NCBI GenBank assembly: GCA_030597965.1
Contig: JAUVQU010000035.1
Coordinates: 1 to 15,471, forward strand
From: Cellvibrionaceae bacterium
Lineage (GTDB): Bacteria > Pseudomonadota > Gammaproteobacteria > Pseudomonadales > Cellvibrionaceae
Length of the DNA stretch: 15,471 bases
Direction: 5' to 3'
A program made the position numbers and the translations under genes. The number at the start of each line of letters is the position of its first letter. Positions within the stretch are counted from its first letter, which is position 1. Below the pieces are notes generated by a model, which saw nothing but the letters and a program-made list of their open reading frames with translations, made no database searches and was not told where the DNA came from. Shown here in pieces: positions 7,349 through 14,597 of the stretch.

Positions 7349-7572
7349 AAAAAATCCTTAAACTGATAACCGCCCTGCGGTCACCCATCAATAAACCATT
7401 AAGACATAGAAAAGCGTGTTCTACGTTTTTCTGTGTCCATAAAACAAAACCTGAAAAGAAGCTGATTAGAATTAATCTAAGCAAAAAAAGTAATCGCAGA
7501 AACCACCAGAAATGGTATCCGAATCACCCCACTAACATTACTAGGAGGTGACTATGTTCAGGACATTTATAA
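7349..7572. other. Intergenic region upstream of the acyl-CoA dehydrogenase
   Basis: About 224 bases that must hold the acyl-CoA dehydrogenase promoter if it is not read through from the SnoaL gene. Two structures are visible: an imperfect inverted repeat with GATTA-GAAT-TAATC at its core (7464-7477), which could be an operator, and a small hairpin ACCGC-CCT-GCGGT (7369-7381) in the leader. I see no convincing -35/-10 pair. Near the right end is a strong plus-strand ribosome site followed by a 13-codon frame, described separately. Confidence 0.4.
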
Positions 7573-7595
7573 TTAATCTCTCAGAGCCTTCATGA
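7543..7595 (+). other. Strong Shine-Dalgarno plus 13-codon ORF, antisense to the end of the SnoaL gene
   Basis: AGGAGGTGACT is an almost perfect complement to the 16S rRNA tail and sits at ideal spacing before an ATG at 7554. The frame encodes MFRTFIINLSEPS and stops at 7593-7595. It overlaps the last codons of the opposing SnoaL gene. A translated micropeptide or leader is possible, but chance is not excluded and there is no obvious plus-strand gene downstream for it to control. Confidence 0.25.
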
Positions 7596-8025
7596 ATTCC
7601 GGCTCATTAAGCATCCAGCTTTTCTCTTCAACACGCTCCTGAAAACACCAACCCGTATCGGTACGCTTGTATTTGTCATTGTACCAAAGGCCCAGCATAA
7701 AACTATGCACACTGCCGTCACCCAGATCCAGCTCCATCGGATTAAAACACATCACCCGGCCCGTTGCCGCGTCGCCATCCACCGTAAAATGCATATTGGA
7801 GTTTAAATGTTGATAGCCTTTAAAGCTGGTCATAGCGCCTTTCAAAAACTCAATCGTTTCCTCCAGATTGCCCACTCCACCACCCATAGCACTGTAATCA
7901 ATATGGGCGTCTTCGGCGAACAGGTCACGCATGCCATCAAAATCTCTTTGGTCCAATAGGTTGGAGTATTGAAAACAGAGATTTTGCAATTCAATTTGGT
8001 CTGATATTTCCTGCAAGCTCAACAT
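7573..8025 (-). CDS. SnoaL-like / NTF2-fold protein
   Basis: A 150-residue protein of the SnoaL-like alpha+beta barrel type. The N-terminal helices (EISDQIELQNLCFQYSNLLD, residues 6-25), the motif DFDGMRDLFAEDAHIDYS (28-45) and the later strand GWCFQERVEEKSWML are typical of this superfamily, which includes dehydratases, isomerases, polyketide cyclases and the small subunits of ring-hydroxylating oxygenases. Asp43 and the His within HLNSNMHF are candidate active-site residues, but no catalytic set can be assigned with confidence. The ATG at 8025 has only a weak GAGAAAG ribosome site. It lies 66 bases after the P450 stop on the same strand, so a shared transcript and related substrate are likely. 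Confidence 0.82.
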   Translation of the reverse strand: MLSLQEISDQIELQNLCFQYSNLLDQRDFDGMRDLFAEDAHIDYSAMGGGVGNLEETIEFLKGAMTSFKGYQHLNSNMHFTVDGDAATGRVMCFNPMELDLGDGSVHSFMLGLWYNDKYKRTDTGWCFQERVEEKSWMLNEPEFMKALRD

Positions 8026-8091
8026 AGCTTTCTCACTATCTAATAATTATTTTTCTATTAAAAACCTAATATTAAACACCTAAGGGCGCCT

Positions 8092-9234
8092 CTAAGCCTT
8101 GATGGTTAAAGCCGCGTAACCTCGTGCCCACCATGATATAAGCCAGCGGTGTTCGCCAAGTTCATATTCTGGATATTTTTTTAACAAATGTTTAAAGAAG
8201 GATTTGGCTTCGACTCGTGCCAGATGCTGCCCCAAACACTTATGCAGTCCGAAGCCCATCGTCAGGTGATCGTGATTTTTTCGCTCAATATCAAACTGCC
8301 CAGGCTCAGGGTACTTATCAGGGTCGTGATTCGCCGCCGCAAACACCAAACTAATTTCCTCACCTTTGGGAATTTCAATGCCGTGCAACGTTAACGGTTG
8401 AATCAAACGGCGCGGCAAGGCTTGCGTCGGCCCTTCCATACGCAGCATTTCTTCTATGGCACCACTCATTAGTTCAGGAGAAGCGATTAATTTAGCCCGC
8501 TGCTCTGGAAATCTGGCCAACAAACCAACACCATTACCCAATAAATTAATCGTCGTATCCAGACCTGCCAACGCCATGTTGTTGGCAAATACAATGACTT
8601 CTCGCTCTGTCAGTTCACCCGCAGCCTCTTCATTCACGAGCCAGGTAAAAAAATCATCACCCGGATTCTGACGTTTGTACTCAAGTACATCTTTTACCAT
8701 CACCTGCACCTCATCCAAACAGTGCATTAAGGTCATTGGATCATTAGTTTCATCCGACTCAGGGTCGTCACCCATTAACGGGTCACCCAATTCAAACCAG
8801 CGCTGAGCGTATTCATCGGGGAAACCCAAAAAGTGTGTCATAAACTTTTGCGGCACCCGTTTTACAACACGATGATAAATATCAATCTCACCATGATCTG
8901 GAAGCTCTGAAAACAACTCCAGCATGATCTCTTCCAACTTGGGCTCTAACTGTCTGGCAACCGACTGTGAGAATTGTGCGATGACATGGCTGCGCAGCCC
9001 TTTATGGAAGTCACCGTCTGACGCCGAGAGATTTGGTACATAACTGTGACTGGTGTTGTTATTTTGACACTCAGTGTGATTGCGCAGCAGGGTTCTTACG
9101 TCATCATATCGCGTGATCATCCAAACGTTGCGAACAGGGTCTAAATAAACAGGGTGCTTATCACGCAGCAAAGCGTAATAGTGATAAACATTATTATGGT
9201 AATCGGAAGTCTGAATATTAAACAAAGGTTCCAC
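8092..9234 (-). CDS. Bacterial class I-type cytochrome P450
   Basis: A soluble P450 of about 380 residues with all diagnostic motifs: the oxygen-binding I-helix ALAGLDTT (221-228), the K-helix EEMLR with ExxR at 262-265, and the heme loop FGLHKCLGQ with thiolate ligand Cys333. It would hydroxylate or epoxidise a hydrophobic substrate using electrons from a ferredoxin and reductase, neither of which is in the window. No ATG occurs until residue 39, well inside the fold. The frame can begin with TTG at 9249 or, better, GTG at 9234, because GAGGG lies eight bases before the GTG. The gene follows the kinase-like gene by about 35 bases and precedes the SnoaL gene. The start is uncertain; the family assignment is firm. 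Confidence 0.93.
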   Translation of the reverse strand: MEPLFNIQTSDYHNNVYHYYALLRDKHPVYLDPVRNVWMITRYDDVRTLLRNHTECQNNNTSHSYVPNLSASDGDFHKGLRSHVIAQFSQSVARQLEPKLEEIMLELFSELPDHGEIDIYHRVVKRVPQKFMTHFLGFPDEYAQRWFELGDPLMGDDPESDETNDPMTLMHCLDEVQVMVKDVLEYKRQNPGDDFFTWLVNEEAAGELTEREVIVFANNMALAGLDTTINLLGNGVGLLARFPEQRAKLIASPELMSGAIEEMLRMEGPTQALPRRLIQPLTLHGIEIPKGEEISLVFAAANHDPDKYPEPGQFDIERKNHDHLTMGFGLHKCLGQHLARVEAKSFFKHLLKKYPEYELGEHRWLISWWARGYAALTIKA

Positions 9235-9268
9235 AGGCTTATCCCTCAAAAAAAGAATGTCTTTGAGC

Positions 9269-10732
9269 TTAGGTTTTTACATCATAGCGAGTTAATAAAT
9301 CTTGTAATAATTCGGAAAGCTGGCGCTTAACTTCTGAATTCTCCTGCCAACTGGCCATAAAATACTCCAGGTCTTTGCTAAATGCGTGCGCAAACTCGCT
9401 TTGACTATTATATTCCCTTATACCATCAAGATTGATGATTCTTGGGCCTTCTGCGGTCATCAAAAAACTGGCTGCACTGAGTTTCCCAAGAGAAACTTTC
9501 GCGCTGGACAGGTCGTTCAGAATATCAGCAATCGCTTTCAGCTCACCATTCTGCTTTTCCATATTAAACAGATGCTCAGAAGCATTACGCCCGTCCAAAT
9601 ATTCAGTGATTATATATGTGGTCGAACGTAGAGGGTTGCCACGATTTGCTATCAGCGCGATGGGTTTCAGCGATGGAATACCCAGAAATTCCATGTAATG
9701 AGCGCTTCGCCATAAATACCAGGCTGCGCTTTTCTGAAAAGCTTTTTTAAATCCGTAAGGAAGGTTTTTGATGTTATACCGCTTAATCACCAGAGAACGA
9801 TCCTGATGATGCACCAGCGCCACCGTAGATAAATTACCGCTTTTTAGTGTGGCCCCCGATTCGATAGCAATATCTGGGGCCTGTATCAACGCGCTTAATT
9901 CGTCGTTGACGGCGGCCCGCTCGTACACTTCGAAGCGGTTAAAACTGCTGTGACAGATAAAACGTGTGGTTTCGCGAAATATTTTTTTTATGTAGTGCTT
10001 TTTTCTCACTTCGCGGCAGACTTCAACCTCACGCCGCAACACTTGCACTCTTGTCTCATTCTGTTTCCACTCTCTGCTGGACTCATATTGCTGAAAAGCC
10101 TGGCCAATCATTGCATCGTAGCGAGGATATAATTGCGCAAAAAATAACGCCAGATTTTGCGAGCTGGCAGACTCCGGCAGCGGGCCACTCGACTGTCTTT
10201 CAATACTACCACCGTCGATAGTATAAATTTCTCCAGCACTCATCAAAAAGTTATCCAAATGGATATCCGTCTGAACGACACCGTGGGCATGCAGGCACGA
10301 GATAATCTTCACCACCTGAGCGAGTATATCCAGTCGCTCGATAGCCTCACTCGCCCGCTCCCATCGATCGTACAAACTCACCGTATCCGAAAGGAATTCA
10401 AAGGCCAGAACATGGCCATCTTTCAAGTCGCCTTCCCACAATAAATCTGGTGTTTTTACACCGCATTGATTTATCGCTTGAACACCCATTCTTTCCCGTG
10501 TCGCATATTTATCAGCAGATCGACCAAGAAAGATTTTAAGCAGAACAGGCTTACCGTTATCAAAGGCTTTGGCAACTACTCTTTTGGCAGGAAGTAGTCT
10601 AAGTATGCTTTCTACGTGTAATTCAGACTGAGAGCCTTCGGGGCGATTCACCTTCAAACAGAAGGGCGTTTTGATCTCTCGCTGAGCATCAATTATTTCA
10701 GCAATAGTCATTACTGGATCAATGGTCGACAT
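9269..10732 (-). CDS. Tandem kinase-like protein: lipopolysaccharide-kinase-type domain plus pseudokinase domain
   Basis: A 487-residue cytoplasmic protein with two kinase-like lobes pairs, resembling the Kdo/WaaP/RIO-like kinase superfamily that phosphorylates lipopolysaccharide core sugars. Domain one (about 40-215) is complete: Lys66 in LLKIF, a candidate helix-C Glu80, the catalytic loop HGVVQTDIHLDN with Asp156 and Asn161, and the metal-binding Asp173 in IDGG. Domain two (about 290-470) keeps Lys317 (LVIKRY) and Asp436 (NLDGI), but the loop aligning with the catalytic one reads VSLGKLSAAS: the Asp is Lys417 and the Asn is Ser422. Domain two is therefore probably a pseudokinase. The ATG at 10732 has a weak AGGTG site. 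It lies 222 bases downstream of bioD and just upstream of the P450 gene. The actual substrate is unknown. Confidence 0.8.
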   Translation of the reverse strand: MSTIDPVMTIAEIIDAQREIKTPFCLKVNRPEGSQSELHVESILRLLPAKRVVAKAFDNGKPVLLKIFLGRSADKYATRERMGVQAINQCGVKTPDLLWEGDLKDGHVLAFEFLSDTVSLYDRWERASEAIERLDILAQVVKIISCLHAHGVVQTDIHLDNFLMSAGEIYTIDGGSIERQSSGPLPESASSQNLALFFAQLYPRYDAMIGQAFQQYESSREWKQNETRVQVLRREVEVCREVRKKHYIKKIFRETTRFICHSSFNRFEVYERAAVNDELSALIQAPDIAIESGATLKSGNLSTVALVHHQDRSLVIKRYNIKNLPYGFKKAFQKSAAWYLWRSAHYMEFLGIPSLKPIALIANRGNPLRSTTYIITEYLDGRNASEHLFNMEKQNGELKAIADILNDLSSAKVSLGKLSAASFLMTAEGPRIINLDGIREYNSQSEFAHAFSKDLEYFMASWQENSEVKRQLSELLQDLLTRYDVKT

Positions 10733-10748
10733 TATCTGGCTACACCTA

Positions 10749-10764
10749 TTTCTGCCCGCAGAAA
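10749..10764. promoter_or_regulatory. Perfect inverted repeat in the leader of the tandem kinase gene
   Basis: TTTCTGC-CC-GCAGAAA is a 7-base-arm palindrome ending 17 bases before the kinase start codon. It could be an operator dimer site or an mRNA hairpin close to the ribosome site. No matching regulator is recognised. Confidence 0.4.
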
Positions 10765-10804
10765 AACCTGACCTTTGGTATTTTTTATTTTTATCAAGCA
10801 GTCA

Positions 10805-10833
10805 ATCATATGGCTTCCGTCAAGGGATCACAA
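10805..10833 (-). promoter_or_regulatory. Candidate sigma-70 promoter for the tandem kinase gene
   Basis: On the minus strand TTGTGA (10828-10833) and TATGAT (10805-10810) are separated by 17 bases, close to the -35/-10 consensus, about 75 bases upstream of the kinase start. It would let the kinase-P450-SnoaL group be transcribed separately from the biotin operon. Seen by eye only. Confidence 0.35.
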
Positions 10834-10954
10834 TTCACTCGTGTATTGTGCCATTTTAGATGGTTTCGGATAAAGTCCGCAGGCCATAAAAGCAACCCAG
10901 GACAAACAAATCAACCTGGAAGGAAGCATAATAGCCGACTTCATTTCGACAACC

Positions 10955-11641
10955 CTAAGTCATTAAGGCGTCCAGCGTCAGGTATTCCGAAGCCGCGCCG
11001 TAGCTTACCTCTTTCAAAAATGGCACCTCACCGAGCAAAGGGGCTCGAATAAGCTTTTTAAGTGTCATCAGATTTTCATCGAAGGCACTCATATCCGGAT
11101 CGATACGGTTGGCAACCCATCCCGCCAACTTAACACCGTCACGCTCAATCGCTTCTGCCGTCAACAAGGCATGATTGATACAACCCAACTTCATTCCCAC
11201 CACCAGAATAGCGGGCAACTGAAGCTCTTTAGCTAAATCAGCCATCGTCTCCCGCGGATTCAACGGTACTCGCCAACCACCAGCACCTTCGATAACACCA
11301 AAATCAAAACGCTGCATATTGAAACCGCGACAAAAGCCACTGAGGCGATGCACCGACAGGCTTTTGCCCGCCTGCATGGCAGCGATATGGGGTGCAACGG
11401 GGGGTGCAAACGCCACTGGATTGACAACTTCGTAGGGTAAATCCAAGCTCATGGCCGACTGCAGTTGCAGGGCATCATCATTGCGCAGGCCATCATCGGT
11501 GAGCTCACACCCTGCAGAGATTGGTTTCATCGCCGCTGTGATGAGACCCTCTTGCTGCGCCTTAGCCAACAAAGCACAGGCAATCAGGGTTTTGCCTGCA
11601 TCGGTATCGGTACCCGTTATAAAATAGGTTTTTTTCGCCAC
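10955..11641 (-). CDS. bioD: Dethiobiotin synthetase
   Basis: ATP-dependent carboxylation of 7,8-diaminopelargonic acid to dethiobiotin, the penultimate step of biotin synthesis. The 228-residue length is normal. The P-loop GTDTDAGKT (residues 10-18) begins the protein, Lys39 in MKPISAGCE matches the substrate lysine of the family, and EGAGGW (118-123) is the signature that positions magnesium and the carbamate. The start is GTG at 11641 with GGAAGA at suitable spacing. It lies 14 bases after the bioHC stop, so it is the last gene of the bio operon as seen here. The following 222 bases before the kinase gene contain no clear terminator. Confidence 0.95.
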   Translation of the reverse strand: MAKKTYFITGTDTDAGKTLIACALLAKAQQEGLITAAMKPISAGCELTDDGLRNDDALQLQSAMSLDLPYEVVNPVAFAPPVAPHIAAMQAGKSLSVHRLSGFCRGFNMQRFDFGVIEGAGGWRVPLNPRETMADLAKELQLPAILVVGMKLGCINHALLTAEAIERDGVKLAGWVANRIDPDMSAFDENLMTLKKLIRAPLLGEVPFLKEVSYGAASEYLTLDALMT

Positions 11642-11655
11642 AAAAATTCTTCCAT

Positions 11656-13260
11656 TCAGGCCGTGAAAGACAAATAAAACACTTCATAGGTCGCCGGCAA
11701 CAGCCCACCAGTCTCACGGTGCGAATCATAGGCATGCTTGAACGCTTTGATTCGCTGGCGGCCCGTCAAACCGGTCACTCTCCCGGCATTCATATTGTGT
11801 GCCCCCAGAGCCTTTAACTCGTAAGTAAGTTCACGTACCTGACCATAACGCAGCACTATTTCCTGCTCTTCGCAGCAGTCCATAGATAAATCCGCCAAGC
11901 CAGCCGCTTCCTCCAGATCTGCTCTCGAGTCAAAGCTGTTCACATGGGTATAAGCATCCACCTGCGACCAGGCATCGCGAAGCTCCCACAATGTGCGCGG
12001 CCCAAGGGTTGCAATATGGGCTCGCCCGCCTGGCCTTAAAATACGCTTTAGCTCTGTAAACAACTGCGGCAGATTGGTACACCATTGAATCGACAGTGAT
12101 GAAAACACTCGGTCAAAAGTATTATCCGCAAATGGTAATTGCTCAGCATCACCACAAACGCCAACACTCAGCCCCGGGTGCTGCTGCTTTGCATAAGCGA
12201 GCATACCCTCTGCCAGATCCAGGCTAATCAACTCTTGAGCCAGCGGCGACAGCGCGGGGGAGAAATAACCGGTGCCACTGCCCAGGTCCAGCACGCGAGA
12301 AGTATTAGCACACGCTGCATCAGCGGCAAAGCGGGAGAGTAAATGCTCACCGATGGTTCTCTGCAAATGGGCGACAGAATCATAACTGGTCGCTGCCCTG
12401 CTGAACGATTCTGCTACCGAGCGCTTATCAATTTTCTGTTGTACAACCGGTAAAAATTCAAGTATTCGCCCGGCAATTAATTCCGGTTTCGACCAGTGCA
12501 GTGCATGGCAGGTTTCAGATAGAGACTCACAGGTTTGAGAGGGGTTTAAAGATGACATGGCAGCGCAGGCTGCGACAGGCACCAGCGCATCATCAACCGC
12601 GAATAGATGCAGGCCCGGTTGAGTCAATTGCCTGAAGGCCTCTTTATTATCAATCTGACCCAATAGCTTCAGGCCCTCATGCCAGTTATTGGTCGCAGAG
12701 TCATGCGGCCTGTCATCAAACGCTGCTGCACAGATCTTGCGCAACTCTTTTAACCTTTCGCGATCAACATCGCCGGCAGCCATCAGGCCGGCAAAGCGCT
12801 TTAAGGCTGAAGCCCCGTTGTCAGCAAAGGCATCACAAAAACGTCTGTAAGTGACTGAATCCATTGCCGCTGGCCAGTCTTCATCGGCAACGAACTTGAG
12901 GTTACTGCCAAGAGTTACCAGGCGGCTGACCCGCTCAGGGTAATGTGCCGCCAGGTGGGTCGCCAACATGCCACCGAGTGACCAACCGAGATAGGCCGCC
13001 CGCGGCGGCAGCACAGCCAACAGTGCTTCGAACCAGCGGTCGGTTTCAATAAATTCACTGCCGGCAAAGCCCGGAAGGTCAATCTTCCACAGCTCATAGT
13101 TTCCGCTCAGACATTCAACTAACGGCTGCCAGCTGCGGCTGTCACAGCCCCAGCCATGTAACAACACCAGTGGCTCTGAAACGCTATACGCCTCAGCAGC
13201 AGGCAAAACCTGCACCGAAATAGCCACCGCGGATTTGTTGATTTCTACCGGGGCTAGCAT
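11656..13260 (-). CDS. bioHC: Bifunctional BioH-BioC fusion (pimeloyl-ACP methyl ester esterase + malonyl-ACP O-methyltransferase)
   Basis: A 534-residue fusion of the first and last enzymes of pimeloyl-ACP synthesis. The N-terminal half (about 1-272) is an alpha/beta hydrolase like BioH: HGWGCDSRSW (35-44), nucleophile Ser94 in GWSLGG, likely acid Asp224 in DDALVP and His252 in CHALHW. The C-terminal half (about 278-534) is BioC, a SAM methyltransferase with motif I VLDLGSGTGYFS (323-334), the acidic LISLD and DAEQLPFADNTFD. BioC masks the malonyl carboxyl as a methyl ester so fatty acid synthesis can elongate it; BioH removes the ester. The ATG at 13260 overlaps the bioF stop by seven bases and has an AGGGGAA site inside bioF, indicating translational coupling; a TTG at 13287 is less likely. 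Such BioHC fusions are known in Saccharophagus-type bacteria. Confidence 0.95.
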   Translation of the reverse strand: MLAPVEINKSAVAISVQVLPAAEAYSVSEPLVLLHGWGCDSRSWQPLVECLSGNYELWKIDLPGFAGSEFIETDRWFEALLAVLPPRAAYLGWSLGGMLATHLAAHYPERVSRLVTLGSNLKFVADEDWPAAMDSVTYRRFCDAFADNGASALKRFAGLMAAGDVDRERLKELRKICAAAFDDRPHDSATNNWHEGLKLLGQIDNKEAFRQLTQPGLHLFAVDDALVPVAACAAMSSLNPSQTCESLSETCHALHWSKPELIAGRILEFLPVVQQKIDKRSVAESFSRAATSYDSVAHLQRTIGEHLLSRFAADAACANTSRVLDLGSGTGYFSPALSPLAQELISLDLAEGMLAYAKQQHPGLSVGVCGDAEQLPFADNTFDRVFSSLSIQWCTNLPQLFTELKRILRPGGRAHIATLGPRTLWELRDAWSQVDAYTHVNSFDSRADLEEAAGLADLSMDCCEEQEIVLRYGQVRELTYELKALGAHNMNAGRVTGLTGRQRIKAFKHAYDSHRETGGLLPATYEVFYLSFTA

Positions 13261-14450
13261 GACTGATTCCCCTGCAATCCAGGACAACCAGCCAAAGCCT
13301 GCAGCAAATAATCAACCTGCTCTTCCGAGTGAGACGCGCTCAGGGTAATACGTAACCGCGCACTGCCTGCAGGCACAGTTGGTGGACGAATTGCACCCAC
13401 CCAAATGCCTTGCTGTTTCAAGCTCTCGGCCACGGTCATAGTATCTTCAGAGCTGCCCACGAGTACGGGCTGAATCGCCGTCTGAGAATCCATCAGCTGT
13501 AAACCCAGCTGCGTCGCACCCGCCCGAAAACGAGCAATTAATGACTGCAGGTGCTCACGGCGCCAACCTTCTCGCTGAATCAGCCGCAAAGCAGCTCGAC
13601 TGGCCGCCGCCACAGCTGGAGGAATGGCGGTGGTATAGATATAAGGTCGCGCCTGCTGAATTAAGGTTTCTATTAAGGCTTCGGAACCCGCCACAAACGC
13701 ACCATAACTACCCGCTGCTTTACCCAGTGTCCCCATAAGTATTGGCAACTGCTGTTGGGACAAATCGAAATATTCCGCACTGCCTGCACCTGTTGCGCCC
13801 AGACAACCAAAGGCATGGGCATCATCCGCCATTAACCACGCATTATGCTGCTCAGCTAATTGAGCCAACTCCGGTAATGGCGCTAAATCGCCGTCCATGC
13901 TAAACACACTATCAACCACAATCAGTTTGCGCTCGGCGTCGCTGGCCGTCAGTTTTTTAGAGAGTGATTCGACGTCATTGTGTAAAAAACGTTGAAAGCG
14001 TGCGCCGGATAATAAACCGCCATCCAAGAGCGAGGCGTGATTAAGCTTATCCTCAAACACAGCGTCATTCTTGCCCACCAGGGCATTGATTGTACCCACA
14101 TTAGCCATATAGCCCGAGGAAAACAGGATGGCTCTGTCGCGGCCGGTAAAAGCAGCCAGCTCTTCTTCCAGTGCATGGTGTTCAGACGAATGGCCACAGA
14201 CCAAATGCGAGGCACCACTGCCCGTGCCAAACCGTTCGGTGGCGGCTTGGGCTGCGGTGATTAAATCGGGGTGATTGGCGAGGCCTAAGTAATCATTGCT
14301 GCAAAAGGCAAGGTAGGAGCGACCGTCAATATCAATGGTTGATGATTGAGGTGATTGAATAGTAGGGCGTTGACGGTACAGGTGCTGACGTTTTCGCTCA
14401 TCGAGCGCTTGCGTCAATACTTGATCCATATTTAGCCGGGAATTAATCAT
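13254..14450 (-). CDS. bioF: 8-amino-7-oxononanoate synthase
   Basis: PLP-dependent condensation of pimeloyl-ACP (or -CoA) with L-alanine to give KAPA, releasing CO2. The alpha-oxoamine synthase features are present: the N-terminal FCSNDYLGL, GTGSGASHLVCGHSSEH, the PLP-contacting DDAHAFG, and GTLGKAAGSYGAF with Lys244 forming the Schiff base (numbered from the ATG at 14450). Three in-frame starts exist: GTG 14489, ATG 14450 and ATG 14429. The first would include a 13-base direct repeat with a 19-base period, unlikely in coding sequence, and 14429 best matches the usual family length (about 385-391 residues). None has a strong ribosome site, so the exact N-terminus is open. It overlaps the start of bioHC by seven bases. 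Confidence 0.95.
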   Translation of the reverse strand: MINSRLNMDQVLTQALDERKRQHLYRQRPTIQSPQSSTIDIDGRSYLAFCSNDYLGLANHPDLITAAQAATERFGTGSGASHLVCGHSSEHHALEEELAAFTGRDRAILFSSGYMANVGTINALVGKNDAVFEDKLNHASLLDGGLLSGARFQRFLHNDVESLSKKLTASDAERKLIVVDSVFSMDGDLAPLPELAQLAEQHNAWLMADDAHAFGCLGATGAGSAEYFDLSQQQLPILMGTLGKAAGSYGAFVAGSEALIETLIQQARPYIYTTAIPPAVAAASRAALRLIQREGWRREHLQSLIARFRAGATQLGLQLMDSQTAIQPVLVGSSEDTMTVAESLKQQGIWVGAIRPPTVPAGSARLRITLSASHSEEQVDYLLQALAGCPGLQGNQSC

Positions 14451-14454
14451 AAAA

Positions 14455-14486
14455 GCTGAGGGCTCTTTTTTCGGCTGAGGGCTCTT
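14455..14486. repeat. 13-base direct repeat at the 5' end of bioF
   Basis: GCTGAGGGCTCTT occurs at 14455-14467 and again at 14474-14486, a period of 19 bases. The period is not a multiple of three, which argues that this stretch is leader rather than coding sequence and that bioF starts at 14450 or 14429. Confidence 0.75.
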
Positions 14487-14522
14487 CACTTGCAGGGCAC
14501 CAAAAGTAGGCCATCTTAAGGG

Positions 14523-14567
14523 GGCTCCTACAGTGGTTCATTAAACTTAGGAGCCAGTCCCGCTGGC
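14523..14567. repeat. REP-like palindromic element between bioB and bioF
   Basis: Two nested structures are visible. GGCTCCTA (14523-14530) and TAGGAGCC (14548-14555) form an 8-base inverted repeat around a 17-base loop. Overlapping the second arm, GCCAG-TCCCG-CTGGC (14553-14567) is a compact hairpin preceded by TAGGA. A GGAG-type head followed by such a hairpin resembles the REP sequences of pseudomonads and relatives, and the inverted GGCTCCTA could be a partial second copy, as in BIME pairs. In the bio transcript it would form a structure after the bioB stop and could stabilise the upstream message or attenuate read-through into bioF. Confidence 0.6.
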
Positions 14568-14597
14568 GAAATACAAATAGTACCGCGCCGCACTCGG

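Noticed and set aside
7464..7477. Inverted repeat GATTA-GAAT-TAATC as a transcription terminator
   Set aside because: Stem is short and AT-only in part, and no T-run follows it on either strand in the right place.
10810..11052. 80-codon plus-strand frame partly in the bioD-kinase gap
   Set aside because: About a third overlaps the 3' end of bioD in antisense; the product is low in hydrophobic residues, has no domain and no good ribosome site.
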